NCBI GenBank assembly: GCA_003451595.1
Contig: DMDA01000090.1
Location: 13,067-22,795 of the forward strand
Direction: 5' to 3'
Origin: Chloroflexota bacterium
GTDB taxonomy: Bacteria > Chloroflexota > Anaerolineae > Caldilineales > Caldilineaceae
Length of the DNA stretch: 9,729 nucleotides
Shown here: positions 1-6,152 of the stretch, in pieces
How the letters are laid out: every line of letters begins with the position of its first letter
Numbering within the stretch: the stretch's first letter is position 1
Made by a program: the position numbers and the translations under genes
Notes under the pieces: model-generated
The model's input: the letters and a program-made list of their open reading frames with translations, nothing else
The model's database searches: none
Told to the model about the DNA's origin: nothing

Positions 1-1476
1 GTGCCGGCGTACTTCAACGACAGCCAGCGCCAGGCAACCAAAGACGCCGGACAGATCGCCGGCCTCGAAGTGTTGCGCATCATCAACGAACCGACGGCAG
101 CGGCGGTGGCCTACGGTCTGGACAAAAAGAACGACGAGACGATCCTGGTCTTTGACCTGGGCGGCGGCACCTTCGATGTGTCTGTGCTCGAGGTGGGCGA
201 TGGCGTGATCGAGGTCAAGTCCACCAATGGCGACACGCTGTTGGGCGGTGACGACTGGGACGAACGCATCGTACAGTGGTTGATTAGTGAATTCAAGAAG
301 GAACAGGGCGTCGATCTCAGCGGCGACCGCCAGGCGCTTCAGCGTCTGCGCGAGGCGGCGGAAAAGGCCAAGATCGAGCTGTCAACGGTCACGCAGACGG
401 AGATCAACCTGCCCTTCATCACGGCGGACAGCACCGGACCCAAGCACCTGGTCGTCACGTTGAGCCGCGCCAAATTCGAACAGCTCACCGCTGACCTGCT
501 GGAGCGCTGCAAGCAACCCTTCTTCAACGCACTGAAGGATGCTGGCTTGACAGCCAAAGACCTGGATGAGGTGGTGCTGGTCGGTGGTTCGACCCGCATG
601 CCGATGGTGCAGGAGTTGGTGCGCCAGCTCACCGGCAAGGAGCCTCACAAGGGCGTCAACCCGGACGAGGTGGTGGCGGTGGGTGCTGCGGTGCAGGCTG
701 GCGTGCTGGGCGGCGAGGTCAGCGACCTGCTGCTGCTCGACGTGACGCCGCTGAGCCTGGGTCTGGAGACGTTGGGCGGCGTCATGACTGTGCTCATCCC
801 GCGCAACACGACGATCCCGACCAAGAAGACGGAGATCTTCAGCACGGCGGCCGACAGCCAGACAGCAGTGGACATCCACATCCTGCAGGGCGAACGGCCA
901 ATGGCGAGCGGCAACAAGACGCTGGGCAACTTCCGCCTGGATGGGATTCCGCCGGCGCCGCGTGGTGTGCCACAGATCGAAGTGACCTTCGACATCGACG
1001 CCAATGGCATCTTGCACGTGACGGCCAAAGATAAGGCCACCGGCAAGGAGCAGAGCGTCAAGATCACGGCGTCCACCAACCTGGCGAGCGACGAGGTCGA
1101 ACGCCTGGTGCGCGAGGCGAAGCAGCACGAGGAAGAGGACAAGCGCCAACGGGAGCTTGCCGAGGCGCGCAACGCTGCCGACAACCTGGTCTACGTCACC
1201 GAGAAGTCGTTGCGTGACCTGGGTGACAAAGTCCCCACCAACGATCGCGCAACGATCGAGAATCTGGTGGAAGAACTAAAACAGGCGAAGGACACCGGCG
1301 AGCTGGCGCGTATCCGCAGCCTGACCGAGCAGTTGCAGCAGGCGACCAACGCCCTGGCGCAGCAGATGTACGCCCAATCTGGCGCCGACGGCGCCGGGAT
1401 GCCAGGCGGACAGCCGGGCGGCGGGCGCAGCACCAGCGACGACGACGTGGTCGAAGGCGAATACCGCACCGTCTAA
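1..1476 (+). CDS. dnaK: Chaperone protein DnaK (Hsp70), 5' end missing
   Basis: Cytoplasmic Hsp70 chaperone that binds exposed hydrophobic segments of unfolded proteins in an ATP-controlled cycle. The visible 491 residues begin at the VPAYFND segment, which in E. coli DnaK lies near residue 139, so about 140 N-terminal residues, including the first phosphate loop, lie outside the window; the opening GTG is an internal valine codon, not a start. Visible landmarks (window residue numbers): IINEPTAAAVAYGLD at 27-41, second phosphate loop DLGGGTFDV at 52-60, adenosine motif VGGSTRMP at 194-201, interdomain linker DLLLLDV at 242-248 followed by TPLSLGLET, the beta substrate-binding domain to about 360, a charged helical lid, then a Gly-rich tail ending DDDVVEGEYRTV like other bacterial DnaKs. 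No frameshift or missing motif is seen. It is followed by grpE and dnaJ on the same strand, its co-chaperones. Confidence 0.98.
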   Translation: MPAYFNDSQRQATKDAGQIAGLEVLRIINEPTAAAVAYGLDKKNDETILVFDLGGGTFDVSVLEVGDGVIEVKSTNGDTLLGGDDWDERIVQWLISEFKKEQGVDLSGDRQALQRLREAAEKAKIELSTVTQTEINLPFITADSTGPKHLVVTLSRAKFEQLTADLLERCKQPFFNALKDAGLTAKDLDEVVLVGGSTRMPMVQELVRQLTGKEPHKGVNPDEVVAVGAAVQAGVLGGEVSDLLLLDVTPLSLGLETLGGVMTVLIPRNTTIPTKKTEIFSTAADSQTAVDIHILQGERPMASGNKTLGNFRLDGIPPAPRGVPQIEVTFDIDANGILHVTAKDKATGKEQSVKITASTNLASDEVERLVREAKQHEEEDKRQRELAEARNAADNLVYVTEKSLRDLGDKVPTNDRATIENLVEELKQAKDTGELARIRSLTEQLQQATNALAQQMYAQSGADGAGMPGGQPGGGRSTSDDDVVEGEYRTV

Positions 1477-1531
1477 GCGGCGCAGACATGCGGCTCCTTA
1501 ACTGAAGGGCTGCAAAGTTGAATGATAGAGA

Positions 1532-1564
1532 CAGAACGGGCGGGGCGCAACCTCGCCCGTTCTG
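1532..1564 (+). terminator. Strong GC-rich hairpin between dnaK and grpE (terminator or attenuator)
   Basis: A near-perfect inverted repeat. Arms 1532-1542 and 1554-1564 pair over 11 bp (CAGAACGGGCG with CGCCCGTTCTG), and the stem continues inward by a G-T, a G-C and a G-C pair (1543-1545 with 1551-1553), leaving a 5-base loop at 1546-1550. It starts 55 bases after the dnaK stop. No T-tract follows, so it is not a textbook intrinsic terminator; it could act as a partial terminator, an RNA-processing barrier or a stabiliser of the dnaK 3' end. Its position also argues against starting grpE at the upstream ATG at 1522. Confidence 0.6.
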
Positions 1565-1582
1565 CTAGAAACCCGTTGAGCT

Positions 1583-1636
1583 TTCTCTGGCTTTGGCGCA
1601 ACGTTGCCGAGAGAACCGCGACGTTGCCGAGAGAAC
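1583..1636 (+). repeat. 20-base-period direct repeat with complementary upstream arm
   Basis: The 16-mer ACGTTGCCGAGAGAAC occurs exactly at 1601-1616 and again at 1621-1636, a period of 20 bases. Just upstream, TTCTCTGGC at 1583-1591 is complementary to GCC plus AGAGAA in either copy (1606-1615 or 1626-1635), with one unpaired G, so two mutually exclusive hairpins can be drawn in the leader 40-95 bases before the grpE start. Whether this regulates anything is not shown by the sequence; simple slippage duplication is the plain alternative. Confidence 0.6.
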
Positions 1637-1667
1637 ACAGAGAAATGCCCGCATCCATTGGGGAACA

Positions 1668-1674
1668 GGGAGAG
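1668..1674 (+). promoter_or_regulatory. grpE ribosome binding site that decides the start
   Basis: GGGAGAG lies just upstream of the ATG at 1678, with GGAG at 1669-1672 and 5 bases to the start codon. Neither upstream in-frame ATG (1522 or 1645) has a comparable site, and the 1522 start would require translating through the 1532-1564 hairpin and the direct repeat. Confidence 0.7.
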
Positions 1675-1677
1675 ACC

Positions 1678-2445
1678 ATGACAGCACTATATGATTCGTT
1701 TGGGGGGCGCCGACCGCGCGCCGGGCAAGCAGGCGGTGTGGTGATCAGCCCCGCTGAATTACAAAAAATGCAGCAGATCGTCGAAGAACTGGGTGCACGC
1801 CTGGACCAGCAGGTGGCCCAGAATCAGGAATTGCAGGCAGCGCTTGACCGCCAGACAAAAGAACTGCATCATAAGACGCAGGAATTGGAGATCAAGGACG
1901 AAGCGCTGCGCAAGCAGAGTGAGCATCAGAAAGAGCTGGAGGCGGAACTGGTCTTTGTGCGGGCGGCGTTAGCCGAGGCGCAAGAAAAACTAGCTGCCAC
2001 TTCTGAAGAGGCGACCTGGCAAGAGCGCTTCTTGCGCCAGCAAGCGGAGATGGACAACCTGCGCAAGCGCTGGGAGCAGCGCGCCAACGCCGAAACGGCC
2101 GAGAATCGCCGGCGCATCCTGGCCGACATGCTGCCGCTGGCCGATCATCTCGATCTGGCGCTGCAGCATCAGCCACAGGTCGATGACGTGCAGGTGCGCA
2201 ACTTCATCAGCAACATCGAGGCCACACGCCGCGCCTTTTTGGACACACTGCGGCGCTATGGCGTCGAACGCATTGAGCCGGTCAACGCACCATTCGACCC
2301 GGAGCAGCATGAAGCCATCGGCCATACGCCATCGACCGAAACGCCCGTCGACCATGTGGCGACCGTCGTCCAGGCTGGCTATACCGAAGGGAATCGTATC
2401 TTGCGCCCGGCGCGCGTGCTCGTCAGTAGCGGGCCAGCCGCATAA
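1678..2445 (+). CDS. grpE: Nucleotide exchange factor GrpE with long N-terminal coiled coil
   Basis: GrpE dimers open the DnaK ATPase cleft to release ADP and restart the chaperone cycle; cytoplasmic. The chosen start gives 255 residues, about 60 more than the 197-residue E. coli protein. A long, heptad-rich, Gln/Glu/Lys-rich helix runs from about residue 24 to 140, then the four-helix-bundle part (MLPLADHLDLAL at 151-162), then the C-terminal beta domain with FDPEQHEAIG at 206-215 and GYTEGNRILRPARVLVS at 234-250, the family signature. The reading frame extends upstream to an ATG at 1522, but that extension encodes no GrpE-like sequence and crosses a hairpin and a direct repeat, so the ATG at 1678 with its GGAG site is preferred. 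It lies 201 bases after dnaK and 17 before dnaJ, so grpE-dnaJ are very likely co-transcribed. Confidence 0.95.
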   Translation: MTALYDSFGGRRPRAGQAGGVVISPAELQKMQQIVEELGARLDQQVAQNQELQAALDRQTKELHHKTQELEIKDEALRKQSEHQKELEAELVFVRAALAEAQEKLAATSEEATWQERFLRQQAEMDNLRKRWEQRANAETAENRRRILADMLPLADHLDLALQHQPQVDDVQVRNFISNIEATRRAFLDTLRRYGVERIEPVNAPFDPEQHEAIGHTPSTETPVDHVATVVQAGYTEGNRILRPARVLVSSGPAA

Positions 2446-2447
2446 GC

Positions 2448-2454
2448 AAAGGAG
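2448..2454 (+). promoter_or_regulatory. dnaJ ribosome binding site
   Basis: AAAGGAG sits 8 bases before the dnaJ ATG, inside the 17-base grpE-dnaJ gap, and fixes the dnaJ start at 2463. Confidence 0.75.
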
Positions 2455-2462
2455 AGCAGCCT

Positions 2463-3404
2463 ATGGAAGTCAAAGATTATTACACCACGCTCGGTGTATC
2501 ACGCAACGCCGACGAGAAAGAAATCAAGAAGGCATACCGCAAGCTGGCGCAGCAATATCACCCCGATAAGAATCCGGGTGACAAGAGCGCCGAGCAGCGC
2601 TTCAAAGAGATCAACGAGGCGTACACCGTCCTCTCCGATCCCGACAAGCGCGCCAAGTACGATCGTTTTGGCGCGCAGTGGGAGCAGTATGCCCGCGCGG
2701 GCGGCCGTCCTGAAGATTTCGACTGGGGACGGTGGGGCGGGAGCGCCCCCGGTCAGGGCGGCAGTTACACCCGCACGATCACGCCCGAAGAATTCGAGCA
2801 GATGTTTGGCGGACGTGGCATGGGCGGCTTCTCCAGCTTCTTTGACACGCTCTTTGGCGGGCGCAGCAGCGGGCGCCCTGGCGGCATGGGCGGCATGAAC
2901 ATGAATATGACGCCGCCGCCGACGGAGGCGCCCGTGCAAGTGACGCTGGATGAAGCCTTTCACGGCACGACGCGTACGCTGGAACGCAGCGACGGCACGC
3001 GACTGGAGGTCAACATCCCGCGCGGTGTGCAGACCGGCTCGAAAGTGCGGATGCGCGGCGCCTCTGGCCAGGGTGACGTTGTACTCGTCGTCGAGGTGCT
3101 GCCCGATGCGCGCTTCACGCGCGAGGGCGACAATCTGCGCGTAACCGTACCGGTGGACCTCTATACGGCGCTACTGGGTGGCGAAGTCGAGGTGCCGGCG
3201 CCCGATAAGACAGTGGCGCTGCGCATTCCACCAGGTACACAAAACGGCAAGGTCTTCCGGCTGCGCGGGTTGGGCATGCCCCATCTGAAGAAGCCAGATC
3301 AACGCGGCGACCTGTTGGCGGTGGTCGATGTCAAGTTGCCAACGCACCTCAGCGAACGCGAGAAAAAACTCTTTGAGGAGTTGCGTCAGTTGCGACATAA
3401 GTGA
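2463..3404 (+). CDS. dnaJ: DnaJ/CbpA-type Hsp40 co-chaperone without zinc finger
   Basis: Co-chaperone that delivers unfolded clients to DnaK and stimulates its ATPase; cytoplasmic. The 313-residue product has the J domain at residues 4-70 with the essential HPD at 33-35 (QYHPDKNPGD) and the typical RFKEINEAYTVLSD helix. A Gly/Phe/Met-rich linker follows at about 71-155 (GRGMGGFSSFF, then GGMGGMNMNM). Two C-terminal beta domains occupy about 156-300 (VTLDEAFHGTTRTLE, IPRGVQTGSKVRMRG, VDLYTALLGGEVEVP, IPPGTQNGKVFRLRGLGMP). No CxxCxGxG repeats occur, so this is a class B (CbpA-like) protein rather than the four-zinc-motif DnaJ of E. coli. Being last in a dnaK-grpE-dnaJ cluster, it is likely the main partner of this DnaK, although a zinc-finger DnaJ may exist elsewhere in the genome. 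Confidence 0.95.
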   Translation: MEVKDYYTTLGVSRNADEKEIKKAYRKLAQQYHPDKNPGDKSAEQRFKEINEAYTVLSDPDKRAKYDRFGAQWEQYARAGGRPEDFDWGRWGGSAPGQGGSYTRTITPEEFEQMFGGRGMGGFSSFFDTLFGGRSSGRPGGMGGMNMNMTPPPTEAPVQVTLDEAFHGTTRTLERSDGTRLEVNIPRGVQTGSKVRMRGASGQGDVVLVVEVLPDARFTREGDNLRVTVPVDLYTALLGGEVEVPAPDKTVALRIPPGTQNGKVFRLRGLGMPHLKKPDQRGDLLAVVDVKLPTHLSEREKKLFEELRQLRHK

Positions 3405-3409
3405 CGGTT

Positions 3410-3431
3410 GACGCGTGAATCATCACGCGTC
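3410..3431. terminator. Hairpin shared by the convergent dnaJ and aminotransferase ends
   Basis: Perfect inverted repeat GACGCGTGA (3410-3418), loop ATCA, TCACGCGTC (3423-3431), lying between converging genes whose stops are only 18 bases apart. The right arm includes the last codons and the stop of the minus-strand gene. No T-run is present on either side, so bidirectional termination is inferred from position and stem strength. The right arm TCACGCGTC is repeated exactly at 3437-3445 inside the aminotransferase gene. Confidence 0.5.
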
Positions 3432-4772
3432 TGCCGTCACGCGTCCGCCTATCGCCTCGTCCGCAATTGACAGGGCATCGTTGACGATTGCCATCACTTC
3501 ACGCAGTTCCGCCTCTGTGACGCAGAGAGGCGGATTGGTGTGCAGGAGGTTGCGCCAGACGTAGGTGTAGACGCCGTGCTGGCGCAGATAGGCGGCGATG
3601 CGAGGCATTACCTCGCCGCCGCCAGTGTAAGGCGCAAGCGGCGTCTTGCTCGCCCGATCCTTCACCAGCTCGATACAACCCAACAAGCCGATTGAGCGCA
3701 CGTCGCCGACGGCGGGATGCTCGGCTTGCAGCTCGTCGTGCAGCTCGGCCAGCACACGCCCCATTCGTCGTGCGTTGCCGACGAGATCGTCCTCTTCAAT
3801 GACGCGAATCGTTGCCAGCGCCGCCGCCAGACACAACGGATGGGCGCTGTAGGTCAGCCCGCCGTAGAACACATTGGTGCGGAAGTGGTCAAAAACACGG
3901 GCGTTCACCGCCACCGCGCTGAGCGGCAAATAGGCTGACGTGAGTCCCTTCGCCATGGTGATGATGTCAGGCGTCACGCCCCAGTGATCGACGCCAAACC
4001 AGGCGCCCGTGCGTCCAAAGCCGGTCATCACCTCGTCGCAGATCAACAGGATGCCGTAGCGATCGCACAATTCACGCAGCCCCTGCAGGTAGCCGTCGGG
4101 CGGGATGATCACGCCGTTGGTGCCTGTGACCGTCTCCAGCAGGATTGCCGCCACCGTGTGCGGCCCCTCGAACATCAGGATTTCCTCGACCTGCTCCAGA
4201 CAACGCTGTGCAAAGTCGGCGTCGCTGTCGCCTTCGCGATAGAGCGCGCTGCGATACTTGTACGGATCTGGATAGCGCACCACGCCGGGGATCGCCGGCT
4301 CGCTGGCCCAGCGCCGTTGATCACCGGTGAGGCTGATGGCGCCGTAGGTGGCGCCGTGATAGGAGCGATAACGCGCCAACACTTTGTGGCGCCCGGTGAC
4401 GGCGCGCGCCATTTTGATAGCGTTCTCGTTGGCGTCGGCGCCGCTCACGCCAAAGAAAAAGTGATCCAGCCCTGGCGGCGTGATCTTTGCCAGCGCCTCG
4501 CCCAACTCAGCGCGCACGCGTGTCACCATGCCCGGCCCGGCGTAGGCCAGCTCTGCCGCCTGCGCCTGGATCGCTGCGATCACGCGCGGGTCACCGTGCC
4601 CGATGTTCATGCACATTGACTGCGAATTGAGGTCGAAATAGCGATTGCCGTCGGCGTCCCAGAAGTAGCAGCCTTCCGCCCGCGTCATCACCAGCGGGTT
4701 GACCGTATCCTGCGCCGACCACGAGAAGAAGTTGTGCGCCCGCGCCTGGGCAATGAGTTGTGCGTTGTTCAT
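3423..4772 (-). CDS. Class III PLP-dependent aminotransferase (omega-amino acid type)
   Basis: Cytoplasmic aminotransferase of PLP fold type I, class III (the family of acetylornithine, GABA and omega-amino acid:pyruvate transaminases). Numbering from the ATG at 4772 (449 residues, normal family length): GYFW-like entry CYFWDADGNRYFDLNSQ at 35-51, phosphate-binding SGADANENAIK at 110-120, HGAT at 139-142, cofactor aspartate in DEVMTGFGRTG at 246-256 (D246), and Schiff-base lysine K275 in MAKGLTSAYLPL. The C-terminal NPPLCVTEAELREVM is typical. The substrate cannot be read from sequence; omega-amino acid or taurine-like donors with pyruvate as acceptor are reasonable guesses. The frame is open up to 4859, with another ATG at 4805, but that extension runs into a 16-base tandem repeat and lacks family similarity. 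A short upstream ORF ends with TGA overlapping this ATG. Confidence 0.9.
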   Translation of the reverse strand: MNNAQLIAQARAHNFFSWSAQDTVNPLVMTRAEGCYFWDADGNRYFDLNSQSMCMNIGHGDPRVIAAIQAQAAELAYAGPGMVTRVRAELGEALAKITPPGLDHFFFGVSGADANENAIKMARAVTGRHKVLARYRSYHGATYGAISLTGDQRRWASEPAIPGVVRYPDPYKYRSALYREGDSDADFAQRCLEQVEEILMFEGPHTVAAILLETVTGTNGVIIPPDGYLQGLRELCDRYGILLICDEVMTGFGRTGAWFGVDHWGVTPDIITMAKGLTSAYLPLSAVAVNARVFDHFRTNVFYGGLTYSAHPLCLAAALATIRVIEEDDLVGNARRMGRVLAELHDELQAEHPAVGDVRSIGLLGCIELVKDRASKTPLAPYTGGGEVMPRIAAYLRQHGVYTYVWRNLLHTNPPLCVTEAELREVMAIVNDALSIADEAIGGRVTADA

Positions 4773-4969
4773 AGCGTTGGATGTATCGACATCATGATTT
4801 GGCATCCTTCTTGAGACAGTGACGCCTTGAGACTGTGACGCCTTGAGACTGTAGCACACAGCCTTGCTGCGTCCAAAAATGAATTTGCAAACGGCAGTTT
4901 ACCCGCCTCGACCAGTTGTTTGCGCAACCAGCCGACGGGCATCCGGGCGCGGCGTCGAGAGATCGACAT
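4769..4969 (-). CDS. Doubtful 66-residue ORF with ATGA overlap to the aminotransferase
   Basis: A small basic ORF starting MSISRRRARMPVGWLRKQ. Its TGA stop (4771-4769) overlaps the aminotransferase ATG (4772-4770) in an ATGA arrangement of the kind seen in translationally coupled genes. Residues 10-40 (MPVGWLRKQLVEAGKLPF onward) could form helices, faintly like short DNA-binding excisionase-type domains, while the latter part is encoded by a 16-base tandem repeat and looks non-protein-like. No good ribosome binding site is seen before 4969. It may be a leader peptide, a gene remnant or chance. Confidence 0.2.
   Translation of the reverse strand: MSISRRRARMPVGWLRKQLVEAGKLPFANSFLDAARLCATVSRRHSLKASLSQEGCQIMMSIHPTL
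4810..4857. repeat. Three tandem copies of a 16-base repeat
   Basis: Units CTTGAGACAGTGACGC (4810-4825), CTTGAGACTGTGACGC (4826-4841) and CTTGAGACTGTAGCAC (4842-4857). Copies 1 and 2 differ by one base; copy 3 diverges in its last five positions. The repeat begins 38 bases upstream of the aminotransferase start, on the 5' side of that gene. A 16-base unit shifts frame with each copy, so it is unlikely to be selected as protein. Confidence 0.85.
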
Positions 4970-5123
4970 TCACCGGTAGACTCGGCTAGACTTGGCGGCG
5001 GCGGTGCGATTGGCGAAACGGCGAATCCGTAGGATAATGGGGCGAACAATAGGCGCAAGCTCTTACAGGCTTCTCATCTCCGATTTTCCCAAAACTCAGA
5101 AAGTTGTGGGTTACTGACTGACT
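4860..5123. other. Divergent gap between aminotransferase and epimerase genes
   Basis: Together with the 16-base repeat this makes a 351-base non-coding stretch between two divergent starts. It holds one convincing rightward promoter-like pair (5010-5038) and a short ACTGACTGACT tandem at 5113-5123 immediately before the epimerase start. I find no RNA gene, riboswitch or strong hairpin in it, and no clear leftward promoter for the aminotransferase. Confidence 0.5.
5010..5038 (+). promoter_or_regulatory. Sigma70-like promoter for the epimerase gene
   Basis: TTGGCG at 5010-5015 (4 of 6 matches to TTGACA), an optimal 17-base spacer, and GATAAT at 5033-5038 (5 of 6 matches to TATAAT). Transcription would start near 5045, giving a leader of about 80 bases before the ATG at 5124. 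It is the best-matching pair I noticed in the divergent gap, read by eye. Confidence 0.45.
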
Positions 5124-6104
<981 letters not shown>

Positions 6105-6136
6105 ACTGGCGCCATCGATGATCTCTGGTTTCAGCC

Positions 6137-6144
6137 AAAGGAGG
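6137..6144 (+). promoter_or_regulatory. Strong ribosome binding site of the S41 protease gene
   Basis: AAAGGAGG, a near-perfect anti-16S match, with 8 bases to the ATG at 6153. It is the strongest such site in the window and suggests efficient translation. Confidence 0.8.
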
Positions 6145-6152
6145 CACCTCTC

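Noticed and set aside
1..3. GTG at the first base as a start codon of dnaK
   Set aside because: The encoded VPAYFND is an internal, highly conserved DnaK segment; the gene is simply cut by the window edge.
382..1149. 255-codon open frame on the minus strand opposite dnaK
   Set aside because: Antisense shadow of a strongly conserved gene in GC-rich DNA; the translation is Arg/His/Leu-rich without recognisable domains.
1522..1677. N-terminal extension of GrpE from the ATG at 1522
   Set aside because: No GrpE-like sequence, no ribosome binding site, and it crosses a 14-bp hairpin and a direct repeat; the ATG at 1678 has a good GGAG site.
1477..1677. Search for a heat-shock CIRCE operator in the chaperone region
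   Set aside because: No TTAGCACTC-type inverted repeat is present in the visible part; the promoter of the operon lies outside the window.
4810..4857. Possible CRISPR array
   Set aside because: Units are contiguous 16-mers without spacers and no cas gene is present; a simple tandem repeat.
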